Shown: piece by piece, positions 45,639 to 54,053 of the stretch
Position numbering within the stretch: the stretch's first letter is position 1
Layout of the letters: each line of letters starts with the position of its first letter
Source of the DNA: JAOPZW01 sp963788935
GTDB taxonomy: Bacteria; Actinomycetota; Thermoleophilia; Solirubrobacterales; Solirubrobacteraceae
Direction of reading: 5' to 3'
DNA: 64,000 bases
Assembly: GCA_963788935.1 (NCBI GenBank)
Contig: CAWBIM010000011.1
Span: 1-64,000, forward strand
Translations under genes and position numbers: made by a program
The notes under the pieces: model-generated
Told to the model about the DNA's origin: nothing
The model's input: the letters and a program-made list of their open reading frames with translations, nothing else
Databases searched by the model: none

Positions 45639-45922
45639 CCGGCCACTCTGGCAGGTCGTCCTGCGCGTACGACCGTCGCGCAGACGGGTGTGTCAGCCCG
45701 TGGGTAAGAGCGGCCTGGCCGACCGCGCCAAGGCGACCGGGACAGTCGAACTGGCTCGGACCGCGGCTACGAACCACAGACCCGCCGGGTGCCCCCACTC
45801 CGAGGCCGGTGCAACCCCCACCCGGGCCCCCAGTGGACCGCACCGGGACGTCGCGTGATCCACCGCACTGACGCGGGGCTGCCCACATGGGCGCGGCCGC
45901 GCCGCGCCGGAACACTGAAACC

Positions 45923-46069
45923 ATGCCGTCCACCACCCCCGACCACACCTTCTCCTACGTCGAGAGCGACGTCCCCGCCGGGATGACGCTGTCCTCCTGG
46001 CGCGGCGAGAAGGCGCGCGCCGAGGCCGGCGGCCGGCGCCCGGGCCTGCTTCGGCGACGCGGCCGCTGA
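45923..46069 (+). CDS. Small 48-aa protein upstream of the PuuD-like gene
   Basis: MPSTTPDHTFSYVESDVPAG then a basic tail ending RRRGR. The YVESDVPAGMTLSSWR part is acidic/aromatic and looks like a genuine short domain; codon third positions are nearly all G/C. It ends three bases before the PuuD-like start, so the two are cotranscribed. No named family; similar short actinobacterial proteins are plausible relatives. Confidence 0.6.
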   Translation: MPSTTPDHTFSYVESDVPAGMTLSSWRGEKARAEAGGRRPGLLRRRGR

Positions 46070-46072
46070 GCG

Positions 46073-46888
46073 ATGACGACCCTCCGCGCCATCGGCCCGC
46101 CGCGTCCCGCCTCGCCGCTGATCGGGATCGTCACGCACGAGCTGCGGGCCGAGACCGACCCGGCCTGGGCCCCGATGCCCGGGCGCAGCGAGCGCGACCT
46201 CGCGCCGCCGCGGCTCGCGCTGCGGCTCTCGTACACCCAGGCGGTGCAGGAGGCCGGCGGCCTCGCCGTCGTCCTCCCCGCGCACGGCCACGTCGACGAC
46301 ACCGCCGCGCTGCTCGACCGCCTCGACGGCCTCGTCTTCAGCGGGGGCCCGGACCTCGATCCGGCCGTCTACGGGCAGGACCGTCACGCGGAGCTCGGCC
46401 CGGACGTCGACCGCGTGTCCGACGAGTACGAGCTCGCCCTCCTGCGCGGCGCGACCGAGCGCGATCTCCCGCTGCTCGGCATCTGTCGCGGCATGCAGGC
46501 GCTGAACGTCTCGCGCGGCGGGACGCTGCGCCAGCACCTCCCGGACGTCACCGCGCTCAACCACCTGCAGGGTCACGAGCCGTTCGTCCCGGCGCACCCC
46601 GTCGTCGTCTCACCCGGATCGCTCCTGCACCGCCTCTCCGACGCGCCCGATCTGCCGGTCAACAGCTTCCATCACCAGGCCGCCGACGCCATCGGCGCCG
46701 GGCTCGACGTCTGTGCCCAGGCGCCCGACGGGACGGTCGAGGCGCTGTGGGATCCCGCCGCCCGCTTCTGCCTCGGTGTCCAATGGCACGCCGAACTGCT
46801 GACGCACGACCCGCGGCAGGCCGCGCTGCTCGAGGGCCTCGTCGACGCCGCCCGCGGCGCGACGCGGCGCCTGGCGCTCGTCGCCTGA
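46073..46888 (+). CDS. Gamma-glutamyl-GABA hydrolase-like class I glutamine amidotransferase (PuuD family)
   Basis: 271 aa. LIGIVTHELRAETDPAW is the usual PuuD start. LDGLVFSGGPDLDPAVYG and LLGICRGMQALNVSRGG hold the nucleophile Cys, INSFHHQA-like NSFHHQAADAIGAG follows, and GVQWHAEL supplies the catalytic His. The family cleaves gamma-glutamyl bonds, e.g. gamma-Glu-GABA in putrescine breakdown. The other Puu enzymes are not adjacent, but a guanidine-group hydrolase gene converges on it, hinting at arginine/polyamine or related nitrogen metabolism. Assignment to the family is firm, substrate is not. Confidence 0.88.
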   Translation: MTTLRAIGPPRPASPLIGIVTHELRAETDPAWAPMPGRSERDLAPPRLALRLSYTQAVQEAGGLAVVLPAHGHVDDTAALLDRLDGLVFSGGPDLDPAVYGQDRHAELGPDVDRVSDEYELALLRGATERDLPLLGICRGMQALNVSRGGTLRQHLPDVTALNHLQGHEPFVPAHPVVVSPGSLLHRLSDAPDLPVNSFHHQAADAIGAGLDVCAQAPDGTVEALWDPAARFCLGVQWHAELLTHDPRQAALLEGLVDAARGATRRLALVA

Positions 46889-46919
46889 CGACGCGAAGCT
46901 CAGCGAGCCACAGCCCGGA

Positions 46920-47861
46920 CTATGCGGGGTCGCGACGCAGCGGCTGGCACGAGCAGTGCACACCGCCGCCGGCCAGCAGGAACTGGCTGTAATCCGGGTC
47001 ATAGACGGTGAAGCCGAGCGCGCGCAGGCGCTCGTTGAGCTGCGGGGCCGCGCTCGTCGAGAGCACCCGGTCGTCGCCGAGGGCGACGACGTTGCCGCCG
47101 AGCGCCATCGTCTCGCGGAACCCCACCGGGACGATCTCGATGCCGAGGCCCTCGAGCCACCGGACGACGTCGGGGTCGGTCGTCTCGAGACACACCGCGC
47201 ACAGCTTCTCGGCGAGCATGCAGACCATCAGGTCGATGTGCACGTAGAACTCGTCGATCGGCGCGTAGTGGACCTCGATCCCCTCGGCCGCCATCCAGTC
47301 GCCGACCTGCCGGGCCGCGACCTCCTCGGTGCGCATCCCGGTGTACCCGAGCAACAGGCGCCCGGGGGCGATCATGTTGAAGTCGCCGCCCTCGAAGTTG
47401 CCGGCACTCACCAGGTCGTAGACCGGGATGTCGTGCTCGAGGTAGAAGCGCAGCGCGCTCGCGTACTCGCCCCGCCGGCGAGGGTTGGCGAGCTGCGTCA
47501 CGATCGCCCCGAACGGCGTCATGACGCTCGAGTCGCGCACGTAGACCCCGTAGGCGAGCTCGTCCTGCGCCGGGAGCGTGTGCACGGCCACGCCCGCCTC
47601 GCGGTAGGCGTCGACCATCTCCGCGTGCTGGCGCAGCGCGGCGTCACGGTCGAACCGGTAGCCCCGGCGGAGGGTCTCGCGGACGAGCGCGCTGTATTGC
47701 GCGTTCTCCTCTCCGAGCCACCGGAACGACTCCGGCCCTCCGAGCAGCACGTCCCGCAGGACGCCGTACTCGGAGTCGATCCCCCAGCGCTCCAGGACGG
47801 CCGAGCCGCCACCGGGCGTCCGGACGCTCAGTCCTGAAGCCATCTCACGGGTTCCCGTCAT
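46920..47861 (-). CDS. Arginine deiminase / amidinotransferase superfamily protein (DDAH-like)
   Basis: 313 aa. Pentein-fold motifs: YVRDSSVMTPFGAIV, GNFEGGDFNMIAPGRLLLG (acidic substrate ligands), FYVHIDLMVCML (catalytic His) and, near the end, GGGVHCSCQPLRRD with the nucleophile Cys. This order matches dimethylarginine dimethylaminohydrolase and amidinotransferase relatives rather than classic ADI. Likely acts on a guanidino compound. Start ATG 47861; ATG 47843 (MASGLSV) is an alternative. It converges on the PuuD-like gene, 31 bases apart. Confidence 0.82.
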   Translation of the reverse strand: MTGTREMASGLSVRTPGGGSAVLERWGIDSEYGVLRDVLLGGPESFRWLGEENAQYSALVRETLRRGYRFDRDAALRQHAEMVDAYREAGVAVHTLPAQDELAYGVYVRDSSVMTPFGAIVTQLANPRRRGEYASALRFYLEHDIPVYDLVSAGNFEGGDFNMIAPGRLLLGYTGMRTEEVAARQVGDWMAAEGIEVHYAPIDEFYVHIDLMVCMLAEKLCAVCLETTDPDVVRWLEGLGIEIVPVGFRETMALGGNVVALGDDRVLSTSAAPQLNERLRALGFTVYDPDYSQFLLAGGGVHCSCQPLRRDPA

Positions 47862-47969
47862 CGTCGCCGCACCCTAGACGACATCGGTCACATCTTCGCG
47901 CCGCCGCGGGTCGAGGGAGGGACAGATCGAGTTCGCCGGTGCAGAGCCCGGCGCAGAGAAAGGAAGACC

Positions 47970-48755
47970 ATGCGTACCGAGAACAGCAGCCAGAGGATCG
48001 CGGTCACGGGAGCCACCGGTCGCCTGGGACCCCACCTCGTCGAGATCCTCGCGCAGCGGGGCCACGACGTGGTCCCGATCGCGCGTTCCAAGGGCGTCGA
48101 CGTGGTCAGCGGGGAGGGTCTCGACGAGGCGCTCGTCGGGGTCGACACCATCATCGACGCGGCGACCGGCCCCTCGCCCGACGAGGAGCAGGCGACGGCG
48201 TTCTTCACCGCCGCGGCGCGGAACGTGCAGCGCGCCGGCGCCGCCGCCGGCGTGAAGCGGATCGTCGTCGTCTCGATCATCGGCATCGACAAGTTCCACA
48301 GCGGCTACAACGCGGCGAAGCTGGCGCACGAGCAGACGCTGCTCGAAGGCCCGCTCCCGGTCCGGATCGTTCGCGCCGCCCAGTTCCACGAGTTCGTCGA
48401 CCCGCTCCTCGGGTGGACGATCCAGGATGGCGTCGCGCACGTCCCCGAGATGCGAACGCAGCTCGTCTCGGCCCGCAGCGTCGCCGAAGCGCTCGCCGAC
48501 GCCGCCGAGGAGCCCGAGATCGAGAACGGCCGGATCACCGAGGTCGGAGGCCCGCAGCCCGAGCGTCTCGCCGACGTCGCGGCGGTGCTGTTCGCCAGCC
48601 GCGGAGACTCGATCGAGGTCCGCGAGACCCGCGGCGGTCTGCTGGCGCAGCCCGGCGACCCCGACGCCGACGCCTACGCGGAGGGCGCCGCGCTGCCCAA
48701 CCCGGGCGCGACGCTCGCCGGCCCGACGTTCGAGGAGTGGCTGAAGGCGGCCTAG
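47970..48755 (+). CDS. Atypical SDR / NAD(P)H-binding oxidoreductase (NmrA-like)
   Basis: 261 aa from ATG 47970, with AGAAAGGAAG before it. RIAVTGATGRLGPHLVEIL is the GxxGxxG nucleotide motif. VKRIVVVSIIGIDKFHSGY and NAAKLAHEQTLLEG replace the classical YxxxK pair, and the second half forms the substrate domain. Such proteins act as NAD(P)H-dependent reductases or redox sensors. Divergent from the amidinotransferase-like gene by about 108 bases. Followed by a strong terminator. Confidence 0.88.
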   Translation: MRTENSSQRIAVTGATGRLGPHLVEILAQRGHDVVPIARSKGVDVVSGEGLDEALVGVDTIIDAATGPSPDEEQATAFFTAAARNVQRAGAAAGVKRIVVVSIIGIDKFHSGYNAAKLAHEQTLLEGPLPVRIVRAAQFHEFVDPLLGWTIQDGVAHVPEMRTQLVSARSVAEALADAAEEPEIENGRITEVGGPQPERLADVAAVLFASRGDSIEVRETRGGLLAQPGDPDADAYAEGAALPNPGATLAGPTFEEWLKAA

Positions 48756-48764
48756 CCGCCGGCT

Positions 48765-48800
48765 GCGGCAGTCGTGGGCGCGAGGCGCCCACGACGCCGC
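48765..48800. terminator. Strong bidirectional terminator hairpin
   Basis: GTCGTGGGCGC (48771-48781) and GCGCCCACGAC (48785-48795) pair perfectly around GAG. Outside them GCGGC (48765-48769) pairs with GCCGC (48796-48800) with one bulged A: 16 bp in total. It lies exactly between the convergent stops at 48755 and 48807, supporting both gene ends. Confidence 0.75.
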
Positions 48801-48806
48801 CGGCCG

Positions 48807-49001
48807 TCAGAAGCCGACGTGGTGCGGGTTGACGATCGGCCGCGGATCGTCGCGAGGGGGCTCGGGACTACCGCGCTCCTCGGTCCGCCCGGGCTTCGGC
48901 GGCGGCTTGAGACCCGGAACGCGGATCTTGACCTTCCGCCCGTCGCCCATCTTCAGCTCCGGGGGCTTGGGGTCCAGTGGCTCACCGGGGATCGGGCTCA
49001 T
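48807..49001 (-). CDS. Small Pro/Lys-rich hypothetical protein
   Basis: 64 aa. MSPIPGEPLDPKPPELKMGD followed by GRKVKIRVPGLKPPPKP and a tail ending VNPHHVGF. Largely disordered, proline-rich. A central strand KVKIRVPGL suggests a small beta element. It lies opposite the upstream gene across the hairpin terminator, which argues that it is a true gene. Function unknown. Confidence 0.5.
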   Translation of the reverse strand: MSPIPGEPLDPKPPELKMGDGRKVKIRVPGLKPPPKPGRTEERGSPEPPRDDPRPIVNPHHVGF

Positions 49002-49197
49002 GCACCGAGGCTACTCCTCGCGGCGCGTTGCTCGACGAACACCGGACCTCACGCGCGGCGGTGCTGCGGCGTTCAACGCACATGCACCGCAGAGACGTGA
49101 CCTTCACCTCCGAGGATCCGTGCGCGTGGTTGTACGCCCGCCGATACGGGGCCTGACGGCCGGTCGCTCACCGTGATGTCCCGGGCTACAGCCCGAT

Positions 49198-49244
49198 CCG
49201 CCACGCGGGGACCCTCCATCGTCCGTGGCTGGCCTGCGTGGCGG
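49198..49244. repeat. 9-bp inverted repeat in the 49002-49320 gap
   Basis: CCGCCACGC (49198-49206) and GCGTGGCGG (49236-49244) are perfect complements 29 bases apart, 76 bases before the SnoaL-like start. They could fold the mRNA leader or form an operator. The same gap contains GCCGATACGGGG (about 49140-49151), which looks like part of a sigma-factor -10 region, without a convincing partner. No gene seen in this gap. Confidence 0.4.
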
Positions 49245-49320
49245 AGGCGGTCGTCGCAGCGAGGTCGAGTTCCTCCGGCACCACAGCCGTTCATCACCAC
49301 CCACCACAGGAGGTAGACGC

Positions 49321-49770
49321 ATGTCCGCCGAGGACGACAACAAGGCAGTCGTCGCACGCTGGTTCACCGAGTTCTGGGGTCCCGACTACAACCCCGCGGT
49401 GATCGACAAGCTCGCCGCGCCCGACATCCGCTTCGAGTACTCGATGCACGCGCCGCTGCGCGGCCGCGAGGAGGTCCGCGAGTTCGCGCGCAGGTTCCGC
49501 GCCGCGTTCCCCGACCTCGGATTCGAGGGCACCGCGGATCTCATCGCCGAGGGCGACTATGTCGTCGGCCAGTGGAAGGGCGGCGGCACCCAGAGCGGGG
49601 ACGCCTTCGACGACATCCCCGTCGGCTCGCTGCCCGCCGGCACCGGTCGGCGGATGCAGTTCACCGGCATGACCGTGCTCAAGGTGGAGGACGGGCTCAT
49701 CACCGAGGAGATCGGCCTCGACGACGGCGTCACCGCCCTCAAGCAGCTCGGCCTCATCCCGGCCGACTGA
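49321..49770 (+). CDS. SnoaL-like / ester-cyclase family protein
   Basis: 149 aa from ATG 49321, with AGGAGG seven bases upstream. An NTF2-fold: NKAVVARWFTEFWGPDYNPA, LAAPDIRFEYSMHAPLRGRE, VREFARRFRAAFPDLGF and VVGQWKGGGTQ are the family landmarks. The C-terminus LITEEIGLDDGVTALKQLGL closes the cone. SnoaL-like proteins cyclise polyketide esters or act as small hydrolases/isomerases; here substrate is unknown. Monocistronic. Confidence 0.85.
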   Translation: MSAEDDNKAVVARWFTEFWGPDYNPAVIDKLAAPDIRFEYSMHAPLRGREEVREFARRFRAAFPDLGFEGTADLIAEGDYVVGQWKGGGTQSGDAFDDIPVGSLPAGTGRRMQFTGMTVLKVEDGLITEEIGLDDGVTALKQLGLIPAD

Positions 49771-49875
49771 CCCGAGCCGGCGCCGCCGCACCGCCCCGAC
49801 GCCAGCGATCCCGGCCGCACGGCCGGGGTCGCGCGCCGGCGCTTCGTGGGGCGCCCGTCCTTGCACCGCAAACCG

Positions 49876-50316
49876 CTAGTACGAGGACCGCAAGCGGCCA
49901 TCGAGGTTCGCCACCGTGCGCTGCAAGGTGCGCTCGATCGCGCGGCGTAGGACCACGCGGTCGAGAACTCCGCGCAGCGACGCCCGCGGTGCGAACTCGA
50001 CCGCCAGGCGGTAGTCGAAGCCGTCGCCGGCGGCAGAGAAGGCACGCTCGTGACGCGCATCGGGGAGGCCCCGCTGGACGCTCGTGTACTCGACGAGCTC
50101 GCAGGGCTCGAAGGTTCGGAGCGTCATCTCGAGCGCGACGGCGCGGCCGAGCAGCCGCATCGTGACGCGGGCCCGGTCCCCGGGCGCCTGCCAGCGCGAG
50201 CCCGGCTCCACGCGGATCAGTCCCGGCCAGTACTCGGGCCAGTTGCGCGGCTCGGTGATGTAGTCGAAGCCGTCTCGCAACGGGCTCGCGAAGTGGTGTG
50301 TCAGCTCGACTCGCAT
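49876..50316 (-). CDS. SRPBCC (START-like) ligand-binding protein
   Basis: 146 aa. MRVELTHHFASPLRDGFDYI, NWPEYWPGLIRVEPGSRW and a long C-terminal helix AIERTLQRTVANLD are characteristic of the polyketide-cyclase/START fold. No catalytic residues are defining. It lies eight bases after the methyltransferase gene in the same direction, so it is probably cotranscribed with it. A lipid- or polyketide-binding role is possible. Confidence 0.8.
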   Translation of the reverse strand: MRVELTHHFASPLRDGFDYITEPRNWPEYWPGLIRVEPGSRWQAPGDRARVTMRLLGRAVALEMTLRTFEPCELVEYTSVQRGLPDARHERAFSAAGDGFDYRLAVEFAPRASLRGVLDRVVLRRAIERTLQRTVANLDGRLRSSY

Positions 50317-50323
50317 CTCGCGG

Positions 50324-50947
50324 TCACAGTGTGGCCTCCTCGCGGCGCAGCCGGTAGAAGCGCTCGTCGAACCGGAACAGCCGTGCCAGCGCGTCGGGCT
50401 CGGTGTCCGCGTCCTCGACGTCGGTCACGTGCCATCCGGGGAAGGCCGCCGCGACGTCGGCGCGGCCGGCGCCGCGCGGGAGCGGCCCCCTGCGCAGGGG
50501 AGCGAAGCAGTCGAGCAACACCGTCGCGTCGGGGGCGGCGATTGCGCTCACCTCGCGGCCCATCGCCCGGCGCTGGACGTCGCTGAGCCCGTGGAAGGTC
50601 CCGGTGTCCAGCACCAGCCGGAACCCGGAGCCGACGTCCGCCTGCCGCAGCGCCGTGACGTCGCCGCGCACCAGGCGCATCTCGACGTCGGCCTCCTCGG
50701 CCCGTTTGACGGCGCGGCGCAGCGCCCGTTCGACGATGTCGACACCGGTGACCTGCCAGCCGCGCTGGGCGAGTTGCACGCCCCAGACCGCGCTGCCGGT
50801 GCCGAGGTCGAGCGCCGGCCCGTAGGGCGGCACACGTCCGGCCTCCTCGCGGGCCACGAGCTCCAGGAGCTTGCCCGCGAAGGGCGGATGCGCGGCCAGG
50901 TCCTCCCACGGGTGGAAGCCGATCGCGTAGGCGAGGGTGTAGTTCAT
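50324..50947 (-). CDS. Class I SAM-dependent methyltransferase
   Basis: 207 aa from ATG 50947 (MNYTLAYAIGFHPWEDLAAH); an earlier start at 51016 would add a Gln/Glu/His-rich tail. ALDLGTGSAVWGVQLAQRG is motif I (SAM binding), VTGVDIVERAL motif II, and FRLVLDTGTFHGLSD motif IV. The C-terminus predicts beta strands DATVLLDCFAP and FRFDERFYRL. It methylates an unknown small molecule. Paired with the SRPBCC gene. Confidence 0.87.
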   Translation of the reverse strand: MNYTLAYAIGFHPWEDLAAHPPFAGKLLELVAREEAGRVPPYGPALDLGTGSAVWGVQLAQRGWQVTGVDIVERALRRAVKRAEEADVEMRLVRGDVTALRQADVGSGFRLVLDTGTFHGLSDVQRRAMGREVSAIAAPDATVLLDCFAPLRRGPLPRGAGRADVAAAFPGWHVTDVEDADTEPDALARLFRFDERFYRLRREEATL

Positions 50948-51078
50948 CTCGGTCTCGATGGGTTCGGCATCTCGCGGCTCCTGCGGCTCGTGGGCGTGCC
51001 CGCACCGGGCTCGCATTCGAAGCTAGGCGCGCACGCCCCGGGCCGCATCGGTGCCGGCACCCAACGTGCGGTCCGCCG

Positions 51079-52704
51079 CTACGCAATTCCGTGCGAATGG
51101 GCCCAGGCGGTCGCGACCGCCCGCGCCGTGCGGCCGGAGGCGCCGATCTTGAGGTAGACGTTGGCCACGTGCCGCTCGACCGTCCGCACGCTCAGCACGA
51201 GCTCCCGGGCGATGTCCGCGTTCCCCAGTCCGCGTGCGACCAGCCGGAGCACCTCGGCCTCGCGCGCCGAGAGCCCACCGACCCGCGCGTCCGGCGCCCG
51301 CGCCCCGAGCTCCGCCAGCGCCTTGCGGGCTCGCGCCTCGGCCTCCGCCGCCGGCCGGTCCCGGCCGAGGACGCGCAGGACGGCGGCCAGCTCGAGCCGC
51401 CCGAGCGCCGCGTCGTACCGGGCGCCGGCGGTGTCGAAGAGGTCCGCAGCGTCCTCGAGCAGCGCACTCGCGGCCGCAGCCTCGCCCGCCGCAGCCGCGA
51501 CGCGGCCCTCGGCGAGCAGCGCCGCGGCGCGAAGCGGCGCGGTCGGACATCCCGCGGCGATCGCGGCGATCTCGCTTGCGGCCGCGCGGGCGGCCGCCTC
51601 GTCGCCGCCGGCCACCGCCGCGCGCACCAGCAGATCAAGGCCCGCGACCCGCTCGAAACGGTCCGCTTCGCCGACACGGCGCAGGAATCGGGCGGCCGCT
51701 TCGAGCGCCGTCGCGGTGTCTCCACTGTCGAGTGCCAGCTGTCCGACGATGAGCGCGTGGAAGCGATGCGCCTCCACGCGGGCCAGCAGCGCCTCCACCT
51801 CGCCGATCCGCCCCTGCCGGCGGCGGAGCTCGGCGACCCGGGTGAGCGGATCCACGTCGCGGCCCGGCCGCAGGGCGCCGAGCTCCTCGACGGCCTTCGT
51901 GAGCTCCTCGTCGGCGCGCTCCCAGTCGCCGTGCCAAAGCAGCACGTCGGCATACGCGGTGCGGCAGATCGAGAACATCTGGCGGTCCGCAAACCGTGTC
52001 GCGATCTCGCGCACGCGGAGGCACCACTCCGTCGCCCGCTCGAGGTCCCGAACGAGCTTGCAGGCATCGATCATGTGGCAGCACACCGTCTCGATCGAGT
52101 CCGCATCGGTCATCTCGCCGCCGACCGCGGCCGCGGCAGCGGCGTCCAGCCGCCGCATCCCACCTTCGATCTCGCCGGTGCTCACCAGCGCGAGGCCGTT
52201 GACCGAGAGTGCGAGCATCTCGACGTCCACCGCTCCCACCTCGCGCGCGAGCGTGACCGCGAGCGCCGACTCGGCCTGCGCCGTATCGGGGCGGTGGTCG
52301 GCAAGCGCGAACTGCGCGCGGATCACCGACACCCACGCGGTCGCGACGCTCGGCGGCTCGCCCTCGACGAGCAGCGCGGCGCGCTCGACCCAGCCCGAGG
52401 CCTCGGCCGGCCCCCGAAAGGCATACGCGTCCAGGCAGAGCTGGATCGCAAGGCGGGCCGCGGCAGCGGCGTCCCCACGCGACCGGGCCAAGCGGTAGCC
52501 GCGCTCGTGCGCCTCGATCGCGGCCTTGGCATCGAGCTCGTAGCGGGCCGCCAGACCCGCCCCTTCGAACGCCTCCGGCGTCTCCTCCTGCGCGAGCGCG
52601 TCGGCGAACCGTACCCGCGCCTCAGCCCAACCCCCGCGTGCGAGGGCCGCTCGCCCGTCCTCGATCGCTCTGCCCGGCTCGTCGGCTCGCGTGCGCCGAA
52701 CCAT
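51079..52704 (-). CDS. LuxR-family regulator with TPR-like repeats
   Basis: 541 aa. No ATPase: the first ~460 residues are helical repeats (e.g. LARGGWAEARVRFADALAQE, DWERADEELTKAVEELGAL). The end is a GerE HTH: LSAREAEVLRLVARGLGNAD, LVLSVRTVERHVANVYLKIGASGRT. This resembles the C-terminal half of MalT-type regulators without the NB-ARC core. Targets unknown; the neighbouring methyltransferase/SRPBCC pair reads the same way and may be controlled. Start ATG 52704. Confidence 0.88.
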   Translation of the reverse strand: MVRRTRADEPGRAIEDGRAALARGGWAEARVRFADALAQEETPEAFEGAGLAARYELDAKAAIEAHERGYRLARSRGDAAAAARLAIQLCLDAYAFRGPAEASGWVERAALLVEGEPPSVATAWVSVIRAQFALADHRPDTAQAESALAVTLAREVGAVDVEMLALSVNGLALVSTGEIEGGMRRLDAAAAAAVGGEMTDADSIETVCCHMIDACKLVRDLERATEWCLRVREIATRFADRQMFSICRTAYADVLLWHGDWERADEELTKAVEELGALRPGRDVDPLTRVAELRRRQGRIGEVEALLARVEAHRFHALIVGQLALDSGDTATALEAAARFLRRVGEADRFERVAGLDLLVRAAVAGGDEAAARAAASEIAAIAAGCPTAPLRAAALLAEGRVAAAAGEAAAASALLEDAADLFDTAGARYDAALGRLELAAVLRVLGRDRPAAEAEARARKALAELGARAPDARVGGLSAREAEVLRLVARGLGNADIARELVLSVRTVERHVANVYLKIGASGRTARAVATAWAHSHGIA

Positions 52705-52744
52705 AACGCGGCCATCCGCGGTGGCGTCTGCGCGAAGGAGTCAC

Positions 52745-53164
52745 CTAGCCGGCGTCCGTGTCACGAAGCCCGAGGTTCTCGCGCGTGAGGCGGAAGCCGA
52801 GCGAGCGGCTCGCGCCCAACCGCTCGTAGTACCCCTCGGTCCGAGTGCGGATGTCGAGCTGCAGGCCGCCGGCGCGCTCGAGGCCCTCGCGCAGAAGCGT
52901 CGAGCCGAGCCGGGCTCCTCGCCGGTGCCGATCGATCAACAGCATCGAGAGATGGGCCTGGATGACGCCGTCCGACTGCAGCTGGATCGCGCCGACGACC
53001 CGCCGGGCGACGAGCGCGACAAGCGTCGTCACGCCGGGGGCGGTCAGCGCACGGTAGGTCCGCTCCACATCATCCGTGTACTCGGTCCAGCCCTCCGCCG
53101 CGAGGAGCGCGATCAGCCCGTCGAGGTGCGGTCGTGCGAACGGCTCGATCGAGACGTCGGTCAC
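52745..53164 (-). CDS. GNAT-family N-acetyltransferase
   Basis: 139 aa from GTG 53164. VSIEPFARPHLDGLIALLAAEG opens the fold, GAIQLQSDGVIQAHLSMLLI is strand 4, and HRRGARLGSTLLREGLERAG is the acetyl-CoA loop (R/QxxGxG/A form). GYYERLGASRSLGFRLTREN closes it. Acetylates an unknown amine. It lies 19 bases after the DUF899 gene in the same direction. Confidence 0.88.
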   Translation of the reverse strand: MTDVSIEPFARPHLDGLIALLAAEGWTEYTDDVERTYRALTAPGVTTLVALVARRVVGAIQLQSDGVIQAHLSMLLIDRHRRGARLGSTLLREGLERAGGLQLDIRTRTEGYYERLGASRSLGFRLTRENLGLRDTDAG

Positions 53165-53183
53165 GTGCGCCCGGGTGCGGCGA

Positions 53184-53921
53184 TCAGTCCGGGTACTCGT
53201 CCTTGCGCCAGGCGCGAGGCTCCGCGGCCCCGGGCCTCGGCGTTCGGTCGAGCAGGAACTCGTGGTACGGCGCGACGAAGGGGTCCGGGGCCGTCGCCGT
53301 GTACGTGTGGTAGACGGTGCCGTTCTCGCGCGCGAAGGCGATGAAGCCGGGGCCTTCGCGCAGGCCGTCCTCGAGCTTGGCGCCGACCTGCCGCCCCCAG
53401 TCCGCGAGCCACTCGGGCGGGTCGTCCACCATGTTCTTCACCTCGGGGATCTCCTCCGCCTGCTCGGGCGTGAGGGCGAGCCCGAGGTCGAACGGAAAGT
53501 CCGTCTCGTACGTCGAGACGTACGGGAACTGCCAGCCCATCCGCTCCTTGTACGCGATGAGGCGATCGATCGGCGCGCGCGAGAAGCAGATCAGCGTCAC
53601 GTCGCGGTGGTTCAGATGCACGCGGGTCGCGTCCAGCTCGTCGGCGAGGTTCGAACATCCCGGGCAGGCGCCGTTCTCGTAGTCGGGCCCGAACATGATG
53701 TTGTAGGCCAGCAGCTGCGAGCGCCCGTCGAAGAGCTCGGAGAGCGCCTTCTTGCCGTCTTCGGTGTCGAACCGGTAGTCCTTCTCCACGGGAACCCAGG
53801 GCAGCCGACGCCGCTGCTCGCTCACCTTCTGGCCGAGCTCGGCGTACTCCGCCTCGAGCTTCCCGAGTTCCTCGCGAGCCGCCTGCCAGTCAGCGCGGGT
53901 TCCAATCTTGTGCTCGGGCAC
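53184..53921 (-). CDS. DUF899-family thioredoxin-like protein
   Basis: 245 aa. RADWQAAREELGKLEAEYAELGQKVSEQRRRLPWVPV, the signature DUF899 opening (quoted in key parts only: the RADWQAAR and RRRLPWVPV ends), is followed by LFDGRSQLLAYNIMFGPDYE. GACPGCSNLADEL is a Cys-x-x-Cys redox-like site. LICFSRAPIDRLIAYKERMG and FIAFARENGTVYHTYTATA follow. The family is predicted thioredoxin-fold and is often found with SRPBCC/AhpD genes. Function unresolved. Probably first gene of a pair with the GNAT gene. Confidence 0.87.
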   Translation of the reverse strand: MPEHKIGTRADWQAAREELGKLEAEYAELGQKVSEQRRRLPWVPVEKDYRFDTEDGKKALSELFDGRSQLLAYNIMFGPDYENGACPGCSNLADELDATRVHLNHRDVTLICFSRAPIDRLIAYKERMGWQFPYVSTYETDFPFDLGLALTPEQAEEIPEVKNMVDDPPEWLADWGRQVGAKLEDGLREGPGFIAFARENGTVYHTYTATAPDPFVAPYHEFLLDRTPRPGAAEPRAWRKDEYPD

Positions 53922-54053
53922 TGCTCGCCTCCGTTGGTCGTTCGTCAGGTCACCGTCGCGGGAGGTCGTCGATCATGGCTGGCCGCCCGTCGAGGTCCGT
54001 ACGTTACGACCGGCCCTCCCCGCGGAACTCATCGCTGTCACCGCCGGTGAAAC

